A stretch of DNA of 15,473 nucleotides from Acidobacteriaceae bacterium (lineage in GTDB: Bacteria; Acidobacteriota; Terriglobia; Bryobacterales; Bryobacteraceae), in NCBI GenBank assembly GCA_019244945.1, contig JAFASD010000469.1, positions 1 through 15,473 of the forward strand, written 5' to 3'. Every line of letters starts with the position of its first letter. Position 1 is the first letter of the stretch. The position numbers and the translations under genes are program-made. The notes under the pieces were generated by a model. The model was given only the letters and a program-made list of their open reading frames with translations, did not search any database and was not told the origin of the DNA. Of the stretch, positions 6,867-15,075 are shown piece by piece.

Positions 6867-6896
6867 ACTCTACCTCTGTTGCGAGAGAAAAGACAA
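6867..6896 (-). promoter_or_regulatory. Candidate promoter for the surface-protein gene
   Basis: On the minus strand TTGTCT (6891-6896) and TAGAGT (6867-6872) each match four of six sigma-70 positions and are 18 bases apart. They lie in the 91-base gap between the rhaT stop and the surface-protein gene, the longest gap in the window. No hairpin with a T-run is visible in this gap, so termination after rhaT is not evident. Confidence 0.3.
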
Positions 6897-6933
6897 TGGT
6901 TAGCCGATCAGGATTCTCCCTAGTTTTCCCGGC

Positions 6934-8115
6934 TTAATGGGGCGTGCTCACCGTCGCGAGGTAGTTCCCGTAGCCGACGACGATGGTAGAGCCGATGAGC
7001 ACGGCGAGACCTAGGCCGAGCAGGCGAATGGCGGGTCGACCGGCTCCTTTCCATTCTTTAAGGCCAATTCCCCACAGAGAACTGAAGATGATGATGCTGG
7101 CCATGTGGATGGTCCAACTGGAGAATTTGAATCTACCCATTTGGGTCTCGCCCATGGTGTAGAAGAAGAATTGCATATACCAGGTCACTCCCGCCAAAGC
7201 GCACAGGAAATAGTTCCGCAGAAGCGGAACATGGACAGTTTCGCGAATGAGGGCGGCGGGGGTGTGCGTCAGGACGCTCGTAGCGGGACCTGAGAGCGCG
7301 GTCTCTTCGATGGGCTGAGGCGCATGGAGGTCACTTGGAGGGGCTGGAATTTCGGAGCTCAGGTATTCATGGCCGGTTCTATTGCGGATGTTGAGCAGAA
7401 CCGTCCATATGAAATTGGTTGTGAAGCCGCCAATCAGGATGACGACCAGTACTGGTAAGCCCTGCCACAAAGGAGGCGTTCCCGCGCGCAAAGTAAGGCT
7501 TCTGATGGGATCACCTGCAGCGAGTCCGTAGGCAAAGCAGGCGCTCATTACCCCGGAAAGCGTGGCGACGAGCAGGCCTTTTCTTAAATCGAACTCTTTG
7601 ATGACTTGTTTTTGGGCTTCCGGAGGCATGGCGCGTTCCTTATAGATTCCGGCGAGGCCGACGATCGCAATGCCCAGGAGGCAAACGCCAATTCCTGCCA
7701 AGATCACCTGGCCGGAGGAGGTGTGCAAGATGTGGCTTACAAACTCACCGCTGAAAATCGGAGGCATCAAAGTACCGAATGTCGCGCACAGGCCCAATAC
7801 GATAGCCATGCCGAGCGACAACCCGAGATAGCGCATCGTCAGGCCGAAGGTGAGGCCGCCCACGCCCCACAGTAATCCGAAGAAATAGCACCAGAACAGG
7901 TTTTTTGCGGGAACTGCCGAGAGAACGGACGCGAGGTTTTTTGTGAGTAGAAACCCGATGATCCAGGGCGCAATGATCCAGCTAAAGAGGCCGCCGACGA
8001 GCCAATAGGTTTCCCAAGACCAGCGTTTCACGACGCGATATGGGACATAAAAGCTGCCGGAGGCGAGGCCGCCCAGCCAATGAAAGACAACACCGAGCGC
8101 TGGATTGGGAATCAT
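6934..8115 (-). CDS. rhaT: L-rhamnose/proton symporter, RhaT family
   Basis: An inner-membrane transporter of 393 residues with about ten hydrophobic segments. The N-terminus, FHWLGGLASGSFYVPYRVVKRWSWETYWL (11-39), is strongly characteristic of RhaT, the rhamnose-proton symporter. FFFYTMGETQMG near residues 316-327 and the closing membrane segments also fit. The enterobacterial protein has 344 residues; the excess is largely a hydrophilic, proline-rich loop around residues 252-292 between two membrane segments, without clear domain content. The ATG overlaps the rhaM stop by four bases, and a strong GGAGG (8120-8124) precedes it. Beside the mutarotase and the aldolase it should supply the operon with L-rhamnose. 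Given the fucosidase in the same operon, broader 6-deoxyhexose uptake is conceivable but not shown. Confidence 0.93.
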   Translation of the reverse strand: MIPNPALGVVFHWLGGLASGSFYVPYRVVKRWSWETYWLVGGLFSWIIAPWIIGFLLTKNLASVLSAVPAKNLFWCYFFGLLWGVGGLTFGLTMRYLGLSLGMAIVLGLCATFGTLMPPIFSGEFVSHILHTSSGQVILAGIGVCLLGIAIVGLAGIYKERAMPPEAQKQVIKEFDLRKGLLVATLSGVMSACFAYGLAAGDPIRSLTLRAGTPPLWQGLPVLVVILIGGFTTNFIWTVLLNIRNRTGHEYLSSEIPAPPSDLHAPQPIEETALSGPATSVLTHTPAALIRETVHVPLLRNYFLCALAGVTWYMQFFFYTMGETQMGRFKFSSWTIHMASIIIFSSLWGIGLKEWKGAGRPAIRLLGLGLAVLIGSTIVVGYGNYLATVSTPH

Positions 8116-8465
8116 GGCTCCTCCCTGCTGGGAGAACCTGGCTCAGACTCAAGATGAAAGACTTCTTCCAGGCAGAGCAGTGCGCGGTCCGGCAAATTAC
8201 CCGATGGCTGAATGAAAAAGGGCACCATCTCGCGCTGCCAGCGTTCATTCACCTCACGTTTGGCCATTTCTGCTTTCGCGCGCTCAAAGTTCTCCGTCTC
8301 CAAGTACCCGACCAGGAGTCCATCAGGACGCAAGAAGAGCGAATAGTTACTCCAGCCAGTTTCGCGAAGTGCCTGTTGCATTTCCGGCCACACAGCGCGA
8401 TGGCGCTCTTTGTATTCCTCTAGCCGTTCCGGCCGGACGTGCAGTAGAAAGCAGACGCGTTCCAT
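8112..8465 (-). CDS. rhaM: L-rhamnose mutarotase
   Basis: RhaM interconverts the alpha and beta anomers of L-rhamnose so that the isomerase receives the right form. It has 117 residues against about 104 for the enterobacterial enzyme, with the extra length at the C-terminus. The catalytic histidine H22 (EYKERH, 17-22) and the ligand tyrosine Y41 (SNYSLF) fall at the same numbers I recall for the E. coli enzyme. VWPEM (25-29) and NERWQREM also fit the ferredoxin-like dimeric fold. The start lies five bases after the aldolase stop, and the stop overlaps the rhaT start (ATGA). The mutarotase favours rhamnose as the main substrate of this operon, although related mutarotases act on L-fucose. Confidence 0.92.
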   Translation of the reverse strand: MERVCFLLHVRPERLEEYKERHRAVWPEMQQALRETGWSNYSLFLRPDGLLVGYLETENFERAKAEMAKREVNERWQREMVPFFIQPSGNLPDRALLCLEEVFHLESEPGSPSREEP

Positions 8466-8470
8466 TCGGC

Positions 8471-10687
8471 TTACCGCAAGAAGGCTTCCGGGAGGCCGCC
8501 ATCCACAGGAATGATATGACCCGTCGTTTTTGCGCTTTCGTCGCTGGCAAGCCAGACGATCGCATGAGCACAGTCTTGGGGAAGAATCGGCTTGCGTGTG
8601 AGCGTCCGTTGCGCATAGAATTCCGCGAGCTTGCTCCGCAGATCTTCGGTCGATGCCGATTCGGAGAAATCGATTTGGTATTTCTGCAACGATTGGATCA
8701 CGCGATCACGCGGGAACATGGTGGAGCCGGCGACCACAGTGGCGGGCGCGATGCCGTTGACCCGTACGTCGGGCGCGAGTTTTATGGCGAGCTCGCGAAC
8801 CAGATGGCTGACGGCCGCTTTGCTCGCGTCGTAGGCTTCACTCCCTTGCTTCGGAACGATAGCGTTGGCCGAGCTTGTCAAGACGATAGCGCCCGACAGG
8901 TTTTGATCGCGAAAGATCCATTCTGTTTCTCTTGCGAGAAGATAATTGCCAGTCACGTTTACTGAAAACGTCTTGCCCCACTGGTTCTCCGTTAGCTGGC
9001 CACTGCTCCCTGCGACCGGGAAAATCGCGGCGGTGTTGATGATTCCATCGATTCCGCCGAATTGCAAGACGGTGTATTTGGCGGCGGCGGTGAGACTCTC
9101 AGACGAACTGAGGTCGGCGCGCGTGTAGGAAACAGCATCGCGGGAGGAGATCGCGGCGGCTTCCGCTGCGGCGCTTGCAGCAGCTTCTACGTTTTGATCA
9201 GCGATGACGAGATGCGCGCCTTTCCGGGCAAAAAGGAGCGCCACTTCGCGCCCAATACCGCTTCCTCCACCTATCACGAGCAGGATTTTTCGGCTGAACT
9301 CGGCTTCCGCGGGCATGCGCTGCAACTTGGCTTCTTCGAGCGCCCAATATTCAATCCGGAACGCTTCCGAGCGCGGCAGTGCGACGTAGTTGTGGAAACT
9401 GGTGAAGTGGCCGGATTGCTCCGCGCGCCGGGCTTGCGGAAAAGGATGGTTGATTTGCCCCGATTCGAGCGCATTTGCGCCAGCCATCACGTGAATGGCG
9501 TTTATGAAGAACTCCGTTGTGATTCGAGCTTCTCGCTTATTCTTCCCGAAGCCAAAAATACCCAGACCGGGAACGATGACGACGGACGGGTTGGCATCGC
9601 GAAGAGGCGGAGAATCAGGAATCGCCCAATCGCCGTAATAAGAGGCGTACTCGTTGCGGTAGGTTTCAGCGCGTCGACCAATCAGAGTTTTGAGAACGTC
9701 TACGCCTTGCTCACCCGGCTTCCAGTCCAGAAACAGAGGGCAGATTCGGGTTCGGAGGAAATGATCCGGGCAACTGGTGCCAAGCGCGCCAAGCTCACGT
9801 GACCATTTCGAGCAGGCGAAGCTGAGCGCGTCTTCGTTATCGACGTAATGCGCGATCACGCGGCGGTTGGATGAAAGCACTCCTCGTAAAGCCGGGAGGA
9901 CGGCGGCAGCAATGGCTTGGCGATCCGGGAGTGGAGCGTAGGCTGGTCCACCAAAGAGCGGACCCGCTTTCGCTTGGTGCTCGAGTACGAAATCGCCCAT
10001 CTGATCGATGGTGCGGATGCTGCTGAGATAACACTCGCGCTGGGTATTGCCCCAGGTAAAAAGACCATGGCTGCCGAGTAGCACTCCGTCGCAGGCCGGA
10101 TTTTCACAGATCGCGCGTTCTAAGAGGAGCGCGAGTTCAAAGCCGGGTCTCTGCCAAGGGAGCCAGACAATATTGCGGCCGAATCGCCGGTTGAACTCTT
10201 CGAGTTTGTCCTTGCCGTTTGCGCTAGCGGCTATGGCGATGGCCCAATCGGGATGGAGGTGGTCGACGTGCGGGAATGGAAGAAACGCGTGCAGCGGAGT
10301 ATCGATGGAAGCCGCTACGCGATTCTCTCCGAACGCGGAAAGCGGATAGTAGCGGACCATTTCGTCTTCATGCGCCTCGCCGCGATAAAGATCCTTGAGT
10401 TGCGCGAGGCGGTCGAGATAAAGCAGAGCAAATCCGGTTTCCTTGATGGAGCCGAGATCGCCCCCGCTTCCTTTCACCGCGAGGACTCGGGTGGGTTTTC
10501 CTGTGAATGGATCCGGCAGTTCGATTTTTGAGCTGGTATTTCCGCCTCCGAAGTTGGTGATGCGCAGATCGGCGCCGAGAAGATTCGAGCGGTAGCGGAG
10601 GAGCGCGAGCGGATTGGCGGCAAGCGAGGCAGCTTCCTTCTCGTCCCATAGGTCCTGCAGATGTGCGATTTCGCTGATTTCAGGCAT
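8471..10687 (-). CDS. rhaEW: Bifunctional rhamnulose-1-phosphate aldolase / L-lactaldehyde dehydrogenase (RhaEW type)
   Basis: A fusion of 738 residues, slightly longer than the 690-700 usual for the family. Residues 20-435 are a class II aldolase: FGGGNTSSK (46-54), VKGSGGDLGS (71-80), probable metal histidines H143 and H145 in HVDHLHPD, and H207 in GSHGLFTWG. It splits L-rhamnulose 1-phosphate into dihydroxyacetone phosphate and L-lactaldehyde. Residues 466-738 are a short-chain dehydrogenase with GGGSGIG (473-479), SS at 605-606, and the catalytic Y619 and K623 in YDASK. In studied relatives this half oxidises lactaldehyde to L-lactate with NAD. The ATG at 10687 has GGAG nine bases upstream, in the last codons of lutC. 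It stands between lutABC and rhaM, so its lactate product is the substrate of the upstream genes. Whether it also accepts fuculose 1-phosphate cannot be told. Confidence 0.94.
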   Translation of the reverse strand: MPEISEIAHLQDLWDEKEAASLAANPLALLRYRSNLLGADLRITNFGGGNTSSKIELPDPFTGKPTRVLAVKGSGGDLGSIKETGFALLYLDRLAQLKDLYRGEAHEDEMVRYYPLSAFGENRVAASIDTPLHAFLPFPHVDHLHPDWAIAIAASANGKDKLEEFNRRFGRNIVWLPWQRPGFELALLLERAICENPACDGVLLGSHGLFTWGNTQRECYLSSIRTIDQMGDFVLEHQAKAGPLFGGPAYAPLPDRQAIAAAVLPALRGVLSSNRRVIAHYVDNEDALSFACSKWSRELGALGTSCPDHFLRTRICPLFLDWKPGEQGVDVLKTLIGRRAETYRNEYASYYGDWAIPDSPPLRDANPSVVIVPGLGIFGFGKNKREARITTEFFINAIHVMAGANALESGQINHPFPQARRAEQSGHFTSFHNYVALPRSEAFRIEYWALEEAKLQRMPAEAEFSRKILLVIGGGSGIGREVALLFARKGAHLVIADQNVEAAASAAAEAAAISSRDAVSYTRADLSSSESLTAAAKYTVLQFGGIDGIINTAAIFPVAGSSGQLTENQWGKTFSVNVTGNYLLARETEWIFRDQNLSGAIVLTSSANAIVPKQGSEAYDASKAAVSHLVRELAIKLAPDVRVNGIAPATVVAGSTMFPRDRVIQSLQKYQIDFSESASTEDLRSKLAEFYAQRTLTRKPILPQDCAHAIVWLASDESAKTTGHIIPVDGGLPEAFLR

Positions 10688-10693
10688 GTGACT

Positions 10694-11347
10694 TCACTCC
10701 GCAGTTAGTGGCCGGGCCAAGATGACGTCCAAAATCCTAGGCCCGTGCACGCCTTTAATCCGAGTCATCTCGATGTCAGACGTGGCCGATGGGCCGGAAA
10801 CGGTGGTTATCGGTACAGTTTTAAGTTTTTCCATTTCCCGAATGCCTTCCGCTACAGTTTCGACGACTTGATACTCGAAAACCACACAAAGATGATAGTC
10901 GGGGATCAGAGTCAGGGCGCGGCGACCTTCGCCGGGTGAATGGCGCAAGACGATCGTTCCTGTAGCCGCGATCGCGATTGCACATCCGGTCAGTACTCCT
11001 TCGCTTTGATCGATTTCGTGAAAGCTGAGTCCCTTGTCACGCTGAAATGTGAAAGAATCAGGCAGCCATTCATGAGGAAGATTATCGGGGATGAGCAAAC
11101 CGCGCTTGCCTCGTTCGAGGAGCGCTTGTGCAATGGTCTCGCGAATAGCTGTTTCTCGGCAGCGATGAACGCTTGCTCCATAGTCGTGCAGTCGATCAAC
11201 GAAAAGGTTCAGTCGGGTTTGAACGTCGAGTGTTGGCGACTGGCGATACTCGCGGGGAATCATTTCGTACTCCGCTTCGCGTAATCCGCCGGCGCTGCCT
11301 GTCGAGCGGCGAATTTTTTCAAAGATCTCTGCTCTCGCGTCGCTCAT
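10694..11347 (-). CDS. lutC: Lactate utilization protein C (LUD domain)
   Basis: LutC is the third component of the LutABC complex that oxidises L-lactate to pyruvate. It is a 217-residue single LUD-domain protein: GCAIAIAATGTIVLRHSPGEGRR is the glycine-rich core, and GPSATSDIEMTRIKGVHGP near the C-terminus is the hallmark NagB-like loop. The frame is open to an ATG at 11377. I chose 11347 because its ATGA overlaps the lutB stop by four bases, the same arrangement as lutA/lutB, and because it gives an N-terminus of normal length (SDARAEIFEKIRRS). No Shine-Dalgarno is clear at either site. The stop is six bases before the aldolase gene. Confidence 0.93.
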   Translation of the reverse strand: MSDARAEIFEKIRRSTGSAGGLREAEYEMIPREYRQSPTLDVQTRLNLFVDRLHDYGASVHRCRETAIRETIAQALLERGKRGLLIPDNLPHEWLPDSFTFQRDKGLSFHEIDQSEGVLTGCAIAIAATGTIVLRHSPGEGRRALTLIPDYHLCVVFEYQVVETVAEGIREMEKLKTVPITTVSGPSATSDIEMTRIKGVHGPRILDVILARPLTAE

Positions 11348-12771
11348 AGCTTTGATTTTTGACGCCTTGCCCACCATTCACGGAACGATTCTGCTGGAAT
11401 TGCCGGCAAGTCCCGCGACTCGGTCCAGCCGGCCAATGTTCCTGGTAATTTCCGGATGGTCCCGTTTCGTTCAAACGGCTTTTGGCCGATTCGCGCCAGT
11501 TTCTGTGCCGCGGAGAAGCGATGTGAATTGGACAGCGCGAATGACGCGCCTTTCATCGCGAGCCGCTCGGAAATTGGAGGATCTCCGTTCTGAACAAGCT
11601 TGCTTCGAAGATGAATTAGAATTTCCGGGATATTGATCTTGACGGGGCAGACTTCATAACAGGCGCCACAGAGCGATGAAGCGTAAGGAAGCGATTGCGA
11701 ATGTTCCATGGATTGGAGTTGCGGCGTCAGGATCGCGCCAATCGGGCCGGCATAGACCGATCCATAGGCGAGGCCTCCCGTTTGACGGTAGACGGGGCAG
11801 GCGTTCAAACACGCTCCGCAGCGTATGCAATCCAAAGTCTCACGCGAGTGCTCATCTGCGAGGACGTTGGTTCTGCCATTATCCAGCAGCACGACGTGAA
11901 ATTCGCGCGGGCCATCGCCCGGCGTAAGGCCAGTCCAGATGGAATTGTACGGATTCATGCGCTCGCCTGTCGCGGAGCGTGGAAGCAATTGGAGGAATAC
12001 CTCGAGGTCTTGAAATTTGGGGATGACTTTCTCAATGCCCACAAGAGTTATCAGTACCTCGGGCAACGAAACACACATGCGCCCATTGCCCTCGGATTCG
12101 ACGACGCAGACGGACCCGGTTTCGGCGATCGCGAAATTCGCTCCGCTAATCGCGAATTTCACTCGCAAGAACTTTTCACGAAGATAGCGGCGCGCTGCTT
12201 CGGCGAGATCCTCCGGCCGGTCGCCCAGTTCGCTGAGGTTCATTTTCTCGAGAAAGAGGCGACGAATTTCGGTCTTGTTGCGATGCAAAGCGGGGACGAC
12301 GATGTGCGATGGTTTGTCGTTCCCAAGCTGAACAATCAGATCGGCGAGATCTGTTTCCTGCGGCTGTATTCCGGCAGATTCCAAAGCGGCGTTCAAGCCG
12401 ATTTCGTCCGAAGTCATGGTTTTGACCTTGATGACTTCGGACGCCTTGTGGGTATGAAGAATTTCGACGATGATTCGATTTGCCTCGTCCGCATCCCGCG
12501 CCCAATGCACGCGGCCGCCCGCCGCCGTGCAGGCGGCCTCGAACTGATCGAGATAGTAATCCAGATGCCGCAAAACGTGCTCTTTGATGCGATGTCCCGA
12601 TTCGCGCAGCGCTTGCCAATCAGACATTTCGACCACTACTTTGGCTCGCTTATTCGTGATTACGTCGGTGGCATGACGGACGTTCTTTCTCAGCTGCGCG
12701 TTCGCGAGCAGATCCTTCGCAGCAGCCGGAAAATCGGGCGCCTGCGCCGCTTCGCCGACCCGTACGCTCAT
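11344..12771 (-). CDS. lutB: Lactate utilization iron-sulfur protein B
   Basis: LutB is the large subunit of the lactate oxidation complex; at 475 residues it is nearly the length of the Bacillus protein. From the chosen start, residues 40-290 are a LUD domain (VKTMTSDEIGLN, ISGANFAIAETGSV). It is followed by a two-cluster 4Fe-4S region: C315, C318, C321 and C325 (CIRCGACLNACPVY), then C368, C371 and C375 (LCGACYEVCPVKINIP). The C-terminal tail, WARRQKSKL, is short. The frame is open to 12822, but those 17 extra residues lie inside lutA. The ATG at 12771 overlaps the lutA stop (ATGA) and has GGGGGA six bases upstream. Electrons probably pass from lactate to the quinone pool or another acceptor; the sequence does not say which. 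Confidence 0.95.
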   Translation of the reverse strand: MSVRVGEAAQAPDFPAAAKDLLANAQLRKNVRHATDVITNKRAKVVVEMSDWQALRESGHRIKEHVLRHLDYYLDQFEAACTAAGGRVHWARDADEANRIIVEILHTHKASEVIKVKTMTSDEIGLNAALESAGIQPQETDLADLIVQLGNDKPSHIVVPALHRNKTEIRRLFLEKMNLSELGDRPEDLAEAARRYLREKFLRVKFAISGANFAIAETGSVCVVESEGNGRMCVSLPEVLITLVGIEKVIPKFQDLEVFLQLLPRSATGERMNPYNSIWTGLTPGDGPREFHVVLLDNGRTNVLADEHSRETLDCIRCGACLNACPVYRQTGGLAYGSVYAGPIGAILTPQLQSMEHSQSLPYASSLCGACYEVCPVKINIPEILIHLRSKLVQNGDPPISERLAMKGASFALSNSHRFSAAQKLARIGQKPFERNGTIRKLPGTLAGWTESRDLPAIPAESFREWWARRQKSKL

Positions 12772-13511
12772 TCGTATTCCCCCGAGTCCGTAGCGGCAAG
12801 AATTTCGGCAATGTGCATACATCGAACTCCGGTTCCGTGACGGCTCAGAGCGCCCTGAATATGCATGAGGCAGGAGTTGTCAACCGCAGTGCAGATTTCT
12901 GCGCCGGTGTCTAAGACGCAACGCACTTTGTCAGACAACATGGCGACTGAAACATCTGCATTCTTGACCGCGAAGGTTCCGCCGAAGCCACAGCATTGGT
13001 CGCTTTCTGGCAGATCGATGAGCTTTAGCCCGTGCACCTTCTGTAATAAACGACGCGGCCTTTGTCCAAGGTGAAGGGAACGGAGCGAATGACAGGACGG
13101 ATGCAGCGTAACGGAGTGCGGGAAAGAGGCTAACACGTCTGTCACTCCCAGCTTGTCGATCAGCAGCTCAGTAAATTCGAAAACGCGCGGAAGTAACTCG
13201 TCGACGCGTTCGCAAATCGCGCGGTTGCCTGTTTCGGCAGCCATTTTCGGGTAATGATCGCGAATCATTGCCACGCAGGATGAGGAGGGGATGCAGACGA
13301 TCTCGGCATCTTCGAACACGTCGAGAAAACGCCGCATCATCGGGAAGGTCTCGCGCTGATAGCCAGTGTTGTAATGCATCTGGCCGCAGCAGGTCTGCGC
13401 TTGCCGAAATTCAACGGTGTGACCAAGCCGTTCGAGTAGCGTGACTACGGCTCTTCCAGTCTCGGGAAAGAGCGTGTCGTTGTAACAGGTGATAAACAGC
13501 GAGACGAGCAC
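12768..13511 (-). CDS. lutA: Lactate utilization protein A (cysteine-rich CCG domains)
   Basis: LutA is the cysteine-rich subunit of the L-lactate oxidation complex, related to the GlcF and heterodisulfide reductase subunits. It has 247 residues with two CCG domains. The first runs from ITCYND (7-12) to QTCCGQMHYNTG near residue 40; the second has LHPSCHSLR and ends in QCCGFGGTFAVK. These cysteines bind the cluster or redox centre in the family. The start is a GTG at 13511; no ATG occurs in frame before residue 45 and no other start lies upstream before a stop, so GTG is forced. No Shine-Dalgarno is evident, and the gene follows the fucosidase stop by seven bases. A sugar-specific operon is an unusual home for lutABC, which is more often found alone or with lactate permease. 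Confidence 0.94.
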   Translation of the reverse strand: MLVSLFITCYNDTLFPETGRAVVTLLERLGHTVEFRQAQTCCGQMHYNTGYQRETFPMMRRFLDVFEDAEIVCIPSSSCVAMIRDHYPKMAAETGNRAICERVDELLPRVFEFTELLIDKLGVTDVLASFPHSVTLHPSCHSLRSLHLGQRPRRLLQKVHGLKLIDLPESDQCCGFGGTFAVKNADVSVAMLSDKVRCVLDTGAEICTAVDNSCLMHIQGALSRHGTGVRCMHIAEILAATDSGEYE

Positions 13512-13518
13512 TGAGTGG

Positions 13519-15066
13519 CTATAAGGCGCCGGTCACTTTGAACACGATTGCGTAGTCACTTGGCTTTTGTTGCGGCATGGTCACTTTCAAACCGGAACTG
13601 TCTTGTGACCAGTCGAGCTTTCCGTCGAATCCGAGCAGCGCTACATCTTGGATCTTTCCCACCTGCAATTCGGTTTGTTGCGCGAGAGGCTGAATCACTG
13701 CCTGGTTTTCGGGCCATCCCATTACAAGCGCATAGAGACTGCCGCTCTTGGTGGTGAAGCGAACGTCCGCTGCGGTGAGATCTTTGCGCTTACTTTCGTT
13801 GAATTGGGAGCTCTGGGCCGAAGTTTCCGTTCCCGGTCCTTCGCCAAAGATTTTCCAGGGACGCGTGCCGTGAATCGCCTCGCTGTTGACGGCCATCCAT
13901 TTCGTGATTTCCGAAAGCACTTTCAGTTCCTCGGGATCGAGAGCGCCGCTCGCTGGCAGAGGGAAATTCAGGACCAGGTTGCCGTTTCTGCTCACAATAT
14001 CTGCAAGCATGTCGATGACCGTCTTCGGCGTTTTGTACCGAATGTCGCGTTTGTAGTGCCAATCGCCGATGCAGGTATCGGTTTGCCAAGGGCGCGGCCA
14101 TATCTTGTCCACGACGCCACGTTCTACATCCAGCGTGGCGATGCCCTTTTCGGTATCCTGCAGCCGCTTACTCGTGTAAACAACCTCCGCTTTACCGCCG
14201 TTCCGATTCGCGCTCAAGTTGTAGTGATGCGCGACCAGACTTAGGCCGTAATCTTCAAATGGCAATGAACCGTCTGTGTAGAGCAAATCGGGTTGGTATT
14301 GATCCACCAGATCTTTGATCCGCATGTACCAATGGCGCTTCCACCATTCCGGTATTCCGCTCTCATTCCAATCCAGGTCCTTCCAGATGTCATCGGAATC
14401 GACATACAGATCGAAGAATTTCGGATTAGTCCCGTCATAAGGCACTCCTGCGTAAGGACCGGTTTGATCCTGCCCGTGACTAACGGAGAACCATTTGTAA
14501 GTAATCCAAAGGTGCTCGCTGACTCCGAACTTGAGGCCTTCCGCCAAAGCCACCTTGCGCCACATGCCGACGATGTCCTTCTTCGGACCCATATTCACCG
14601 CATTCCATGGCTGGTGCTTGGAGTTCCAGAGATCGAAATTGTCATGGTGCACGCCCATGCTCATGAAATACTTCGCGCCGGCTTTCTTGTAAAGCCGTAT
14701 CAGTTCGGCGGGCTCGAATTTTTCGGCCTTCCACGCCGGGATGGTGTCCTTGTATCCGAACTTCGAAGGAGGGCCGTACGTTTTCACATGGTAGTTGTAT
14801 TGCGGGCTGCCTTCCATATACATGTTGCGCGCATACCAATCGCCGTCTTCGATCGCGGATTGCGGTCCCCAATGCGCCCAAATGCCGAACTTGGCATCCC
14901 GGAACCACTCGGGAATTTCGTAATTGCTGAGCGATTTTCTGGTTCCCTGAAATGGCCCCTTCTCGATCTCGATACCGGGCGACAATTCCGGCTGTACTGC
15001 GCGTAAAGAGAGAGCAGGAATTCCGCCCGCCAAAAATCTGACTGCAGTTCTTCTAGTGATCGTCAT
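13519..15066 (-). CDS. Alpha-L-fucosidase, glycoside hydrolase family 29, Tat-exported
   Basis: A 515-residue retaining exo-glycosidase that releases terminal alpha-L-fucose from glycans. The N-terminus TRRTAVRFLAGG (4-15) is a twin-arginine signal followed by a short hydrophobic stretch; the cleavage point is uncertain. The catalytic domain covers about residues 45-400. FGIWAHWGPQS (60-70), SMGVHHDNFDLWNS (136-149) and PDLLYTDGSLPFE (259-271) are GH29 signatures, and D265 is the expected nucleophile. The acid/base residue is not conserved enough to name. Residues 400-515 look like a C-terminal beta domain. The ATG follows the dehydrogenase stop by nine bases. It acts in the periplasm or outside the cell, upstream of the transporter and catabolic genes. 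Some GH29 enzymes prefer other sugars; alpha-L-fucose is the default inference. Confidence 0.9.
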   Translation of the reverse strand: MTITRRTAVRFLAGGIPALSLRAVQPELSPGIEIEKGPFQGTRKSLSNYEIPEWFRDAKFGIWAHWGPQSAIEDGDWYARNMYMEGSPQYNYHVKTYGPPSKFGYKDTIPAWKAEKFEPAELIRLYKKAGAKYFMSMGVHHDNFDLWNSKHQPWNAVNMGPKKDIVGMWRKVALAEGLKFGVSEHLWITYKWFSVSHGQDQTGPYAGVPYDGTNPKFFDLYVDSDDIWKDLDWNESGIPEWWKRHWYMRIKDLVDQYQPDLLYTDGSLPFEDYGLSLVAHHYNLSANRNGGKAEVVYTSKRLQDTEKGIATLDVERGVVDKIWPRPWQTDTCIGDWHYKRDIRYKTPKTVIDMLADIVSRNGNLVLNFPLPASGALDPEELKVLSEITKWMAVNSEAIHGTRPWKIFGEGPGTETSAQSSQFNESKRKDLTAADVRFTTKSGSLYALVMGWPENQAVIQPLAQQTELQVGKIQDVALLGFDGKLDWSQDSSGLKVTMPQQKPSDYAIVFKVTGAL

Positions 15067-15075
15067 AGCGCCAAT

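Noticed and set aside
9062..9802. Plus-strand open frame of 246 codons
   Set aside because: It is antisense to the aldolase/dehydrogenase fusion and lacks family motifs.
12772..12822. N-terminal extension of lutB by 17 residues
   Set aside because: It lies inside lutA, and the ATGA overlap at 12771 with GGGGGA upstream gives a better start.
11695..12840. Plus-strand open frame of 381 codons
   Set aside because: It lies wholly opposite lutB and the end of lutA, whose protein motifs are unmistakable. Its translation shows no recognisable domain. Long antisense frames are expected from the codon bias here.
14293..15006. Plus-strand open frame of 237 codons
   Set aside because: It is antisense to the GH29 gene and has no recognisable features.
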